Under the pieces are notes generated by a model. The model ran no database searches, was not told the DNA's origin, and worked only from the letters and a program-made list of their open reading frames with translations. Positions 31,151 through 41,495 of a DNA stretch of 64,000 bases are shown here, piece by piece; within the stretch, counting starts at the first letter, position 1; each line of letters opens with the position of its first letter. Source of the DNA: Cycas panzhihuaensis. Its lineage: Eukaryota > Cycadophyta. The stretch spans positions 56,985,741 through 57,049,740 of the forward strand of contig CM041465.1 of the NCBI GenBank assembly GCA_023213395.1, written 5' to 3'. The position numbers and the translations under genes are program-made.

Positions 31151-32152
31151 GGAAGGAAGTAATATTCCTTCCTCATCCTCTTTAGAAGTATACCCACCCA
31201 GTAATCGATCCCTTCCAACAATTGGCGCCAAATCTGAGGAAATGGAGGGGGAATCGGCGGGAAATACTTCTAGAGATTCAGGTCTAGGCAGTAGGGTAAC
31301 CATCCTAGAAGAAAAAAACTTTGAAACTTATATTGGAGATAATGTTAAACCTTTTCATGGAGAACAGTTATATGGAACTACCCATTTAATTCATTGCATA
31401 GAATATTGGATGGAGGAAGGAAACTGGGACAAGAATCAATGGCAGATGGATCTAGTACTTACCTTACAGGGAACGGCTTGGTGTTGGTACTTAGCCCACC
31501 AAGCTACCCTCTAGGGTTGGAAGGAATTACAAGTTGCATTTAGATTACGATTCAACTACCCTAAACAACTGAACATTCCATTATTCCATATAGGAAAAAG
31601 CCCTAGCTAACATATCTAAAATTGTAAACAAGAATGGTCATCTCTAAAACTACCAAAGAAAACATGGCCTAACCTCTTTTGCCACACCTTAGGACGAGTA
31701 GCAAAGGATTGGTTCTTAGGAAGAGAACAAAACTTAGATGTGACTTGGGGAAATCTTAAGAAACCTTTCATAAAAACTTTTACACATTCGTCAGAAGATA
31801 AGAATATCAACAAAGTGCTTAAGGGTATTAGGAAAATGAGCATAAACCTAGAACAAGGAGCTTTAACACCAATAACTAAAGAGAAGGAAGAATCAAAAAA
31901 TGAGGAAGGAGAAGAAATCCCTAGTTATCCTGTGGAATTTATAGAAATCAATGTTGGGGAAAGGAAAATAGAAGATACCCCTGGTCATAAAACAGGAAAC
32001 AAAAAGGAAATCAAAGCAACCAAACTAAAAACAACTGAAATTAATGTGGGGAGTAAAGAGGAACCTAAAACAATACGAATCAGAGATTACTAAGACGATC
32101 AAACAATAGCTAAGGGCCAACAATTGTTCGAAGAATTTCGCAATGTATTCGC
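31151..32152 (+). pseudogene. second gag region: two capsid-like modules fused to RT (element C)
   Basis: Frame 3, ATG at 31242 (MEGESAGNTSRDSGLGS). Module 1: LIHCIEYWMEEGNWDKNQW, LTLQGTAWCWYLAHQATL, stop at 31512, then GWKELQVAFRLRFNYPKQL. Stops at 31608 and 31617. Module 2: WPNLFCHTLGRVAKDWFLGR, TWGNLKKPFIKTF. A Glu/Lys-rich linker (31830-32093) leads to RDY, stop, and QQLFEEFRNVFAWSYKDLKG, the RT entry. Same frame throughout, as in element A. No zinc knuckle or protease here. The region starts beside a PBS-like sequence at 31221-31235. Confidence 0.7.
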
Positions 32153-33094
32153 ATGGTCATACAAGGATTTGAAGGGATTCCTCCTGAGATAGGAATGCAT
32201 CACATCGACTTAATGGAAGGAGCAAAGCTAGTGAAACAAAGACCGTATTGCATGAATCCGAAGTATGAAGAAAAAGTAAAAGCAGAATTGGACAAAATGT
32301 TGGAAGCAGGATATATCTATGAGATCGACTACAGCGACTGGGTGAGCCCTATAGTAGTGGTTCCCAAAAAGAATGGGAAAATACGCGTCTGTGCGGACTA
32401 CAGACAACTCAATAAGGTAACGAAGAAGGATCCCTTTCTGTTACCCTTTATGGAAGATATTTTGGTAGCCATGGGAGGAAATGAAATATATTCCTTCACT
32501 GACGGATTTAGCGGGTATAACCAAGTGCAGATTGCGTTAGAAGATCAAGCGAAGACTACATTTGTTACAGAATGGGTAACATATGCTTACAAAGTAATGC
32601 CATTTGGTCTTACAAATGCTCCAACTACATTTCAAAGGATAGTAATCAATATATTCCGTAGAATGATTGGAGAAAAAGTGGCAGTATTCCTGGACGATTG
32701 GACACTATATGGGTTTATGAAAAACCATATGGAAAACATAAGGGAGATGTTGCAAACATGCCGGGTGAATAAATTATGTTTGAATCCAGAGAAATATACC
32801 TTTTTGGTACCATTTGGGAATCTATTAGGTCACATAGTAAGTAAGGAAGGATTACTAATGGATCCAGCCAAGGTATTTGCAATCCTACACTTTCGGGTAC
32901 CAATCACGAGGAGGCAATTGAAAGGTTTGTTGGGTCTAACCGGATATTACAGAAAATTTATCAGGGGGTACACATGCATATCAGGACCCCTTAAGGAGCT
33001 GTTAAAGAAAAGTGTTGAATGGGATTGGACGGAAGAACAACAACGAGCATTTGAAGCATTAAAGAAGGCCATAATATTGGCACCTATACTGTGA
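32153..33094 (+). CDS. Ty3 reverse transcriptase (element C)
   Basis: 313 open codons. Motifs: RPYCMNPKYEEKVKAELDKM, DWVSPIVVVPKKNGKIRVCA, DYRQLNKVTKKDPFLLPF, IYSFTDGFSGYNQVQIA (catalytic Asp), [31 protein letters not shown] (FLDD catalytic box), KLCLNPEKYTFLVPFGNLLG, GLTGYYRKFIRGYTCISG connection, then into RNase H. The domain actually starts upstream in the previous feature; M at 32153 is only the first in-frame Met. Confidence 0.92.
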   Translation: MVIQGFEGIPPEIGMHHIDLMEGAKLVKQRPYCMNPKYEEKVKAELDKMLEAGYIYEIDYSDWVSPIVVVPKKNGKIRVCADYRQLNKVTKKDPFLLPFMEDILVAMGGNEIYSFTDGFSGYNQVQIALEDQAKTTFVTEWVTYAYKVMPFGLTNAPTTFQRIVINIFRRMIGEKVAVFLDDWTLYGFMKNHMENIREMLQTCRVNKLCLNPEKYTFLVPFGNLLGHIVSKEGLLMDPAKVFAILHFRVPITRRQLKGLLGLTGYYRKFIRGYTCISGPLKELLKKSVEWDWTEEQQRAFEALKKAIILAPIL

Positions 33095-33500
33095 TTCCCT
33101 GATTGGAAGAAAATCTTCCATGTGCACGTTGATGCCTCGCAATATGCTATTGGATGCATCTTGGCACAACTAAGTGATGAAAAAGTGGATTATTCGATAT
33201 ACTTTGCAAGTCGGAAACTCACAAAAGCAGAGCAAAATTATACCACGACGGAAAGAGAAGCTCTCGGAATGGTTTATGCATTACAAAAATTCTGACACTA
33301 CTTATTATCGAATCCGTTCCTGTTCTTTGTTGACCATTAAGCACTTATGTACCTTGTGAATAAACCGATAATGAGGGGACAAATTAGCAGATGGTTAATG
33401 TTGTTTCAAGAATTCTCCTTCAAAATCATTGTGAAACCGGGAAAAACTCATATCATACCTGACCAATTGTTAAGAATTCCAAATGGGGAAAAGGCCACAG
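33095..33500 (+). pseudogene. Ty3 RNase H (element C)
   Basis: After a stop at 33092: FPDWKKIFHVHVDASQYAIG (catalytic Asp), LAQLSDEKVDYSIYFASRKL, QNYTTTEREALGMVYALQKF, stop near 33294, FFVDH then stop, LMYLVNKPIMRGQISRWLML. Only one RNase H is seen, so the dual RNase H of the Tat lineage is absent. Confidence 0.88.
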
Positions 33501-34809
33501 GAGTGCCAGATGATTTTCCAAATGCTGCATTATTCAGTGTAGAGGTAGTTCCAACAGACTGGTATGAGGGAATACTAGAATACTTAGCAACAGGGGAGGT
33601 ACCACCGGAATTGGACCGCACGGAACGACGGAATTTTGTGAGAAAAGCAGAGCCATACCAACTGATCAAAGGGGAGTTATACAAATTAGGACCAGATGAG
33701 GTGTTACAGTGGTGCATCAGGCCACATGAGGTCAGCCAAATTATGGCCCAAGCACATGAAGGTGTAGCAAGTGGACACATGGGGAAGTTAGCAACATGGA
33801 GGAAGATTTTGATTTCAGGATTTTGGTGGCCATCGATGTTTGAGGACGTAAGAAAATGGATCCAAGCATGCGACTATTGTCAAAGAGTTGGGAAACCTAA
33901 TCGACAGGATTTCCAACCCCTACACCCAATCTTACCTCTAGCACCGTCAAAAAGTGGGGGCTCGATTTCGTCGGACCAATCAAACTAGCCGCTGGGTGAT
34001 CCCAAGCCCGATATATCCTAGTAGCGACCGATTACATGACCAAGTGGGTCGAAGCAAGAGCCTTAAGGAAAGCGGATTTAGAAAGTACGGCCTGATTCCT
34101 TTATGAAGTGATTATTACGCGATTTGGATGCCCTTCAGAGATTGTAAGTGATCAAGGGGCCCATTTCCTCAACCAAACCATAGAGGTGTTAACATCAACC
34201 TTCATGATAAGCCATAGGAAGTCCACACCATACTACCCAACGGCGAATGGGCAAGCAGAAAGTTCAAATAAAATTATTGAGAACTGTCTACGGAAGATCT
34301 GCGACGTGGGTAGATCCGACTGGGCCGAGAAACTCCCATCAGTGTTATGGGCTTTTAGAACAACGTATAAAAGATCTACCAGATAGACACTATTTCAACT
34401 GGTTTATGGAATAGAATCCATCCTTCCTACCAAATTCGAGATACCGAGCATGAGAACTGCTATGCAATGCCGACTGGACGACTTCCAATCCTTACCACGA
34501 ATATTGGAAGAATTGGTGCGACTAGAAGAAAAGAGGTATATGACGAAATGGTTGCAAAACATAGAGAAAAGATGGCAAAAGGCATGGCATGACTGACATC
34601 TACGCAAACCACAATTCAAAGAAGGTGATCAAGTTCTGCTCTACGACAACAAGTTCAGGTTGCACCCCAAAAAGCTTAAGATGAGATGGTTAGGACCTTA
34701 TATTGCCGAACAAATTTTTGAAAATGGGTCCGTACAATTACGGGAAATCGATGGACCATTGCTACCAACCCGAGTTAGTGGTAGCCAATTGAAACCATAC
34801 ATTGAATAG
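33501..34809 (+). pseudogene. Ty3 integrase (element C)
   Basis: HHCC module: HEGVASGHMGKLATWRKI ... CDYCQRVGKPNRQ. A one-base frameshift near 33950 separates it from KWGLDFVGPIKLAAG (first Asp), then VSDQGAHFLNQ (second Asp) and NGQAESSNKIIENC (Glu): triad intact. C-terminal SH3-like part FKEGDQVLLYDNKFRLHPKK, LGPYIAEQIFENGSVQLREI, ending SQLKPYIE at 34809. Stops near 34000, 34095, 34384 and 34594. Confidence 0.9.
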
Positions 34810-35643
34810 AAGGAAGTACCAGCCGAATCAGTTGGTTGTACCATAGCGTGTTGCATGAAGTTGAGGCAAAATCGAATTGCCTTGATACCAGAACGTGATT
34901 CAGTTCGGTATGTAACATAAAATACAAAAAAATTAAAAAATAGAAAAAACAACTGTAACTCATATCATATTTATAAGCAATAAGAAAAGAAGGATATATA
35001 CCACAACAAGAAAAGCCAAGAATGAAGAATACTGCTAAGGAATCAAATTTTGTTTTCACAGAAATATACTATACGTACCGGAAAAAGTACGTTACCAGGT
35101 ACACATTGTGTAAAATAAAGTCAAAATACACTATACGTACCAAAAAAGTACGTTACCAGGTATACACTGTGTAAAATAAATCAAAATACCCTATATGTAC
35201 CGAAAAATGTACGTTACCAGGTATAGACTGTGTAAAATAAGCCAGAGAACACTATACGTACTAAAAAAGTATGCTATGAGGTACGCACGGTTAAAAAAGT
35301 GAATAAGTTAACCAAATTATACTATACGTACCTGAAAAGTACGCAGTCGAGTACGTATAGAACAAAAGGGTCGAATAAGACAAACATATATAATACGTGC
35401 CTACAAGCATTCCCGCACGGTACGCAACGGAAAATGGAGGACGATTCGGCTCGAATTCTCAGCAGCAAACAGCCAAGAGGAACCCTTGTGATACGACGAG
35501 GCAGAAGGACAAAATTCAGCACAAGTTTGTATGAATTCTTCAAGAAAATAGTGACCATTCCGAAAAAGGTACGTACGTAGGGTTCGTACTGGTACTCCTT
35601 GGTTATTTTCAGTTCTATTTCTGGAATTCCATAGCCTGTCGCC
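34810..35643 (+). promoter_or_regulatory. spacer before 3' ORF with about five ~62-bp GTACG repeats (C)
   Basis: No conserved coding. Units start ACTATACGTA at 35068, 35130, 35190, 35251 and 35321 (spacing 60-70), each with an inverted pair ACGTACC...GTACGTTACC, followed by a decayed sixth near 35390. The same GTACG motif is dense in the C LTR. Promoter role is inferred. Confidence 0.6.
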
Positions 35644-36570
35644 ATGAGAACAACAGGTTGCCAAGAGACCTTCCTGCCCAAGCTGAGGAAAGACTTGGAG
35701 GCATTACCTTCCCAATTTTAGAATAAAGTTAAGCAGGCTGGTTAGGGTGAGTATATATACTGTAACCCCATCTATTGTGACCAAGAGATTATGGAGAACA
35801 TCTTGTTGGAGCTGAAAAAGGATATAAAGAAAATCAAACTAGATGCAGAAATAATTCATTTGATAACGAGACTTCCAAATGAAGGAGAAGTTCCCACGGC
35901 TACTAAAAGGTCAGAAGTGGACCGTGAGATTTGGCTGAGGGAATTTTGCAAAGAAAACACTTAGCTTACTTCAAGAGGAATTCGGGTGGTGGATATAAAG
36001 GATGCCAGGTTACAATGGATAACCAAAGTCATCAATTCTAGGTTTTTATCAAAAAGGAAGTACACATACATTCTAGGAGGAATGATGACGGTATTACCAA
36101 AGATCCGGGATGGAGAAAAGCTGGATTGGTCAAAATTTTTAGCAGTTAACATGAGGCAGCAAATCCAGGAAATAATGACACACCCATTTCGTCACCCTTC
36201 CTTATTGTTAGCCATCATATTTTATCAATGTCCAGATGTGCAACTAACAAAAACAACTATTTCTCCAAGAGAGTCACTTATAAAACAATGGGTGACTGAG
36301 TTTCCAGACACTACTCGGGATCAAGAATTGAAAAAAGGATACAAAAGCAAACGACCAAAGTTCTCAAATGGTTACAACAAACCCCCGGGACACCCATCCC
36401 TCATCGTGCCAAACAAACAATTCGGAAAAGTAGCAAAAGGAAGAAGGATGAAGAAAAACCTGAGGAGGAGGAAGAAGTGGAGCCCTCATTAGAAGAATGG
36501 ACAGAATTTCCACCCGTAATGGAAACGGGAGAAACATCAGCGCCACCTCCATCAGATGATAAATCATGTT
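35644..36570 (+). pseudogene. extra 3' ORF of element C
   Basis: ATG at 35644 (MRTTGCQETFLPKLRKDLEA), frame 1, stops at 35719, 35743 and 35962, then open 35986-36492. Motifs: ENILLELKKDIKKIKLDAEI, LITRLPNEGEVPTATKRSE, IRVVDIKDARLQWITKVINS, YTYILGGMMTVLPKIRDGE, KLDWSKFLAVNMRQQIQE, LLAIIFYQCPDV. Basic tail (KRPKFSNGYNKPPGHP, RRMKKNLRRRKK). Further down another frame gives a coiled coil, EKGYKAEITALQEKIKEKDA (36594-36653). Homologous to the 3' ORF of A. No signal peptide or membrane helix seen. Role unknown. Confidence 0.6.
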
Positions 36571-36593
36571 AGATTATCCAGTTGATTAAAGAA

Positions 36594-36829
36594 ATGGAAA
36601 AAGGGTACAAAGCAGAGATAACTGCCCTTCAAGAAAAAATCAAAGAAAAGGATGCAATAATCACCACACTTACCCAAATAAACGAAGAAATTTTGGCCAC
36701 AAAAGATTCGTTGGCAGGACAGAGGCAGCAGGAGCAGCCCTGAAACAGAGAGGGGGAGGAATACCCCAAAATTTTGAAATTTTTTGTTGAGCAAGGATGC
36801 TCAAACCCATCATGTTGACTCGGGATAGA
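36594..36829 (+). other. coiled-coil tail, purine tract and hairpin of element C
   Basis: The coiled-coil end of the 3' ORF runs to about 36740. Purine tract CAGAGAGGGGGAGGAAT at 36746-36762, AT-rich bridge, hairpin TTGAGCA-AGGA-TGCTCAA at 36787-36804, short purine tract GGGATAGA ending at 36829. Confidence 0.65.
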
Positions 36830-37673
36830 TGTTGGGACATAATTTGACATGTTGGGCTATGAGGAGACCAGAGATAGGCTGTGTAATCTTGGATGTGTAG
36901 GTACAGACCATACAGAGGTATGCATGAGGCAGAAAAGTGGAAAAGATAGCATTATGGGTACGTATGACAAGTGTGTACCTGAAAAGGTACGCAACACAAT
37001 ATATGTACCTCCGGCAGTACGCAAGCAAACAGAGAAGGTACGCATGGCAGGACCTGATAGATGGATACCTGGGATGACGTCAGACGTACGTACAGACGCA
37101 CAGATGGTTAGAGACAACAATTAAGAAGGTTAACCAATGGTTAACAAAAGGTACGCTTATGATTGAAAAGGTACGGTTATGATAGGGAGTCATAACCCTT
37201 CAGCCAAAAGGACACCAGGGAGGCATATTTAAGAGACTTCGCAAGGATCATTCGGCTAGGGTGAGAGCCAAGTATTCAGACACTCAATGGTATGGGAACC
37301 AATACGTATGACAGCAGCCTAAAGCAGTGTATAATGTTGTGTATCTTTCGGGTATGCATGTGACAGTGGCAGTGTATGTGGCTGGAATGCATAGGGAATG
37401 CATTCCAACACCTTGTGTACAAAGACTTATTGCTTAATAAAAGAAGCGTTACGTGGAAATGTTGATTCTATGTGTTTTGTGAAGATTGGACGCTGAATAT
37501 GCGTTGATTACTGTATTGCTATGTGTAAAATGTGACATGATTATGTGGAATTGTTAATAAATCTGTGTGATCTATGTGAATGAATATGTTGACTGTATCC
37601 TAGACTAGACTACCTGGGTTACCTTAACAAGTGTACTTATCTCATGAGTGTAGTGAGATACATAAAGTCAACA
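36830..37673 (+). repeat. 3' LTR of element C
   Basis: 844 bp, aligns end to end with 27040-27870; ends AAAGTCAACA, then TGGTC (TSD). Confidence 0.93.
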
Positions 37674-38160
37674 TGGTCCCATATATGTTCATTTAAATTT
37701 GCCTCAATATTTCAGAGTTCATCAAGTTCAGGTCCCACTACTTGTTTCTCCAAAAGTTTATCTTACAACACATTATTTTCTCCCAATTGGATGGATTCTT
37801 GTTCCTTTACATCCTCTTTTGTGGAAGCTTCAATAGTTAGGCAAGCTCTTGTTTCCCTTTGAAGTTCCATCTTGAAAGATGCCCAATCTAGATTTGAGTG
37901 TGAGTCACACTATACTCAAGCCTTTTTGCGGACATCCACTTTCAAGAATAGCATAGCAAACATAATCTTAACATAGTCATGCTTGAAGTAATAAGCTTCA
38001 GAATAATGTTCAAAGAATTGTTTGAGAGTGGCAACCCAATCATAAAGCTAAATGTGACCATCCATCTTAAAGTAAGTGAGGTTGAGGTCATCATTATAAT
38101 CGAAAAGAATTGTTCGAAGCCAAAGAACCAATCACTAAGACCCACTTTTTCATAGTAAGA
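37674..38160 (-). pseudogene. gag fragment of element G (inner unit)
   Basis: Minus-strand translation: FDYNDDLNLTYFKMDGHI, stop, LYDWVATLKQFFEHYSEAYY, DYVKIMFAMLFLKVDV, a Ty3 capsid N-terminal pattern (W...L/V.QFFE). Continues to NLNEHIWD at the C insertion point and on into 27039-26661. Confidence 0.6.
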
Positions 38161-38945
38161 GTAAATTCTTGTAAACCCTTAGGTCCATTTTTTTCCCTAT
38201 TTTTTATCTTCACTTTTTCTTTCTTTTCCGTTTTCTTTTCTTTTTTTTTTTTTTTTTAGTGCAAACAAAATACTTATGGCCTTAAGAGCAATGGCATACA
38301 AGCCAAGGTCTGAACGACCTCAAATAGTACAAAAATAAATACCAATATAAATCCTTATAAAGTGGAATGATTAACTTCAATTTTAAATAGTTAATAAATA
38401 ATGGCTTAAAAATGCACAAAATGTGGCTCAAAATAGCAGCATCTGAATTACTATTCCAATGGTTCAAACGGAATCGAATTCTGATACCTGTATCAAAAAT
38501 TATGTCCCTTTTAACTAGGGTTTATGTCTAGGGTTTTTCGACTACAATAATACCCTTTGATAAAATGTAGATAACTTTTCACTTAGACTTACGATTGACT
38601 TGAGACCACTTCCATTAAAAAATAGATAAAAAATTACATTGAATAAAAAAAATTAAGGTCATTTGGATACTTGTAGTTAAAGTTACAACTATTTGAAGTT
38701 AATGTAGCAGATTTGCCTTTAAGGTTGGTGATGGAAGATAGATCGAAATTAAATTTGTTGCAACTTTTGTATTTTTGCCTAAAAATTTGTAGTGTAACTA
38801 CTCAAAATTTGTAGAATGAGACATTTTGTCTCAAATTTGCCATTGTTTTTTTTGGAAATTTTGGTGTTTATACTTTGATATATGCTTTCAATCCCTGCAT
38901 TCAAGTAGGAAAAAAAATTTCAAATACCCTTGCTTTGATACCACT
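38161..38945 (-). other. inner leader and PBS of element G
   Basis: 38270-38945 is a diverged direct repeat of the outer leader 40108-40778. PBS complement TTGATACCACTT at 38936-38947 (minus strand TGGTATCAAAGC). T/A runs at about 38230-38260. Confidence 0.65.
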
Positions 38946-39212
38946 TGTAATAAACCTAACTTTGCTACCTCTCAACATAAAGAAATAGGAAGAGAAATGG
39001 TAGAAAGAAGACAAAGAAGAAGGTAAAGTTTCAAAGAACATTCATTAACATAACACAATATACTCTCTTTATAATAGAGTGGAGTATATATAACACTAAC
39101 CCCCCATATTATTATATTCTAACCTCTAAGCTGACGAATCCCCTATTTCCATATTATTAACCTTTACTCTCACTAACCTTAACTTATTTTCATGTGGTGG
39201 AGGATCATAACA
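38946..39212 (-). repeat. inner LTR-like unit of element G
   Basis: 267 bp; minus-strand start TGTTATGATCCTCCACC, end GGTTTATTACA. A PPT (AGTCCTCCCCTCTG complement, 39213-39226) and a hairpin (39227-39250) are on its right and a PBS on its left, so it joins two internal regions. Related to but shorter and more diverged than the outer LTRs. Confidence 0.7.
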
Positions 39213-39560
39213 AGTCCTCCCCTCTGAGATGTTTCACCCTCAAAGCATCTTGGTACATTGATGTATGTGATCACCTCTTGCTACTATTATCCAATCAATA
39301 AGTCTTGCGAAGGTCATTAAAAAAGTTGCACATAGAATGAGGATTTGTCTATCTCAAGTAGATTTTGATATACCTTAGATGTTCTCTGATATGCTCTAGA
39401 TGTTTGTAATTTTGACACCTCAAGCTTGAACACTATGTTTGGTTGGAGTAGTTAGTCGATGAGGGTCTTGCTTGATAAGTTTTGTCGTGCTGGGTCTCTT
39501 GATAATGTGGATACCGATATAGTTCCACTTTAGCATGTCTTTCAACCTTTGGTTATGCTT
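39213..39560 (-). other. PPT, hairpin and 3' internal tail, inner unit of G
   Basis: Hairpin 39227-39250 reads on the minus-strand RNA as AGAUGCUUUG-AGGG-UGAAACAUCU, 9 of 10 pairs if two G-U are allowed. No coding homology seen to 39560. Confidence 0.5.
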
Positions 39561-40032
39561 ACTCTTCGTTGCTCATAATTACATTTGGTGGTATGGGGTG
39601 GCAAACAACTTCTGCTACTCGTTCTTGACACCTCTTTTCTCCCACATCATTCTTTTGTTATTCTTCACTCTGTGCAATTGAAAGAATTCTTTGTCCCACC
39701 TTATGATTGAACCTCTCTAATATTTGGCAAGCTTCTTCTTTTTCTCATTCGAGGCTTTGCACCTCCTTCCATCAAAAATCATTATGTTTTATATGGATAA
39801 CTGATTGTAGCCAACACCATTGATTTTGTGGTTTAGTTCTATTATACTACTTCTTAAACCAAAGGTAATCCTCTCCTTGTAGATACAATGAGGTTACTTT
39901 AATCATTTCTTCATTATTCAAGTAGTCATTAGCAAATGATTTTAGATATTTACGTATTTTTCAGACCCAATCATTTGCAGTAAGAGTTTCATCTGTATTA
40001 AATATGGACAGTATGGGCCTTTCAGTAGCCAT
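39561..40032 (-). pseudogene. gag fragment of element G (outer unit)
   Basis: ATG at 40032: MATERPILSIFNTDETLTAN, then DWV, stop, KIRKYLKSFANDYLNNEEMI, VTSLYLQGEDYLWFKK, a typical Ty3 capsid N-terminal half. Degrades after about 39850 but the same frame still reads LERFNHKVGQRILSIAQSEE. Confidence 0.65.
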
Positions 40033-40778
40033 GATGATGTGAAGATAAGAAATGCTAGGGAGTGTCTATAGCCTGTTATTTTTCAATTTTGGTAAGAAAA
40101 ATATTAGGTCTCAGGAGTAATGGTATACAACCAAGGTCCGAATAGCCAAAAATAATACAAAAGAAATACTAGTATAAACCCTTACAAAATGGAAGGATTA
40201 AATTGAATTTTAAATATCTGATAAAAAATGGCTTTAAAATGCACTAAATAGGACCCAAAATAACGGTCTCTAAATTACGATTCCAACAATTCAGATAGAA
40301 TCAAATTCTAATACCTGTATCAAAAAATATGACCCTTTTAAGGAGGGTTTACTCTTAGGGTTTTTGGACTGCAATAGTACCCTCTGATAAAATGAATATA
40401 ATTTTTCGTTAAGACATCTGATTGACCTAAGACCACTTCTATTCAAAAGTAGACAAAATAAATACATAGAATAAAAAAAAAAAAAATAGAGGTCTTTTAG
40501 ATACCTATAGCTGAAGTTACAATCGATTAAAGTTGATGTAGCATATTTGCCTTCAAAATTGGTGACCGCAAGTAGGTTGAAATAAAATCTGCTACAATCG
40601 TTTTTTTTCGGCCCCAAAATCTATAGTGTGACTACTCAAAATTTGTAGAACGAGTCATTTCGCCTCAAATTTGCCATTTCTTCTTGAAAATTTTGGCGTT
40701 TATATTCTGATATACACCTTTAAACCCTGCATTCAAGTAGGAAAAAGAATTTCCAAATACCCTTTCTCTTATACCACT
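40033..40778 (-). other. outer leader and PBS of element G
   Basis: PBS complement around 40767-40778 (minus strand TGGTATAAGAG, a decayed TGGTATCAAAG). The leader 40108-40766 repeats 38270-38935. No coding signal. Confidence 0.65.
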
Positions 40779-41105
40779 TGGAAAAAGCCTAACCTTGTTA
40801 TCTCTCTAACATACAAAATTAGAGTAAGATAACCAAAACCAGATGGAGGTGGATGGAGCGGAAGATGGAAGTGAAGAGCACTAAAAGAGAACCAAAAGAA
40901 CATCGAAGTGAACCCCAATAGAATTATATTGATCAATATAAGATTATAATGAGTAGGGTGCCATACATATAGAAGGATCACCCTATTATTATATTGTCTT
41001 GCCGCTAATCTAACCAATCATACATTCTCTCTATTATTAAATACTACTCCTAACCTTAACCTCTTAATATATTAACCCTTTAACATGTGGTGTAAGTTCA
41101 CCACA
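40779..41105 (-). repeat. 5' LTR of element G
   Basis: 327 bp, aligns with 26283-26622 (for example the block TAGAAGGATCACCC and GTCTTGCCGCTAATCTAACC). Followed by TSD CACCA. Confidence 0.88.
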
Positions 41106-41495
41106 CACCACCATATCCTTAATGATCCCAATTGAGGAAGTAGCCTTCCCATCAAAACCTCAGACATTCCGAACTTACTTAACACATTTTAAATTCAAAA
41201 CTTTTATGATAGCATGAGACGTTAGATTATACACTTCTCGAGAGTCCATTATGCAATTATGTAGAATATATTTGTCATGGATTTTGAGTGAAATATAGAA
41301 TGGTTCGAGGTTAGATGAGGATGGAGGTGGACAATTTTCTACCATAGATGTAACTTCTGCATGGACTTTTGATGTGGGTGCCTTCAATGTTGGCATCTTA
41401 TTCTTCAAAAGATTTATCATCTTGGCACTTTGGTCAAGAAGAGTGAGGACGTGGGCAAGATTGGTATTAGCTTGATACCTGGCCAAGTCCTTCAT
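41106..41495 (-). pseudogene. Ty3 protease N-terminal part (element H)
   Basis: LDQSAKMINLLKNKMPTLKA helical spacer, then LEPFYISLKIHDKYILHNCI, MDSREVYNLTSHAIIKVLN: the DSGA active site has become DSRE. The rest lies at 26282-25988 beyond element G. Confidence 0.75.

Larger units (their letters stand above)
27040..37673 (+). mobile_element. complete Ty3 element C with extra capsid modules and 3' ORF
   Basis: 10.6 kb. LTRs 27040-27870 and 36830-37673, TSD TGGTT/TGGTC. Order: leader, gag with four zinc knuckles, protease, two further capsid-like modules, RT, RNase H, integrase, tandem-repeat spacer, extra 3' ORF, purine tract, hairpin, LTR. The best preserved element in the window; the gag-protease frame has only two stops in 3.1 kb. 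LTRs differ at about 29 of the first 325 positions (hand count, nearly all transitions). Confidence 0.93.
26283..41105 (-). mobile_element. Ty3 element G (gag only), interrupted by element C
   Basis: LTRs 26283-26622 and 40779-41105 are near-identical in layout and flanked by a perfect TSD CACCA (26278-26282, 41106-41110). Own sequence is 26283-27039 and 37674-41105. It holds PBS, leader, gag fragments and PPT but no pol, and a third internal LTR-like unit (38946-39212). Entered element H within its protease region. Confidence 0.85.

Noticed and set aside
37644-37862. 72-codon plus-strand ORF
   Set aside because: Spans the LTR C end and is antisense to the gag fragment of G.
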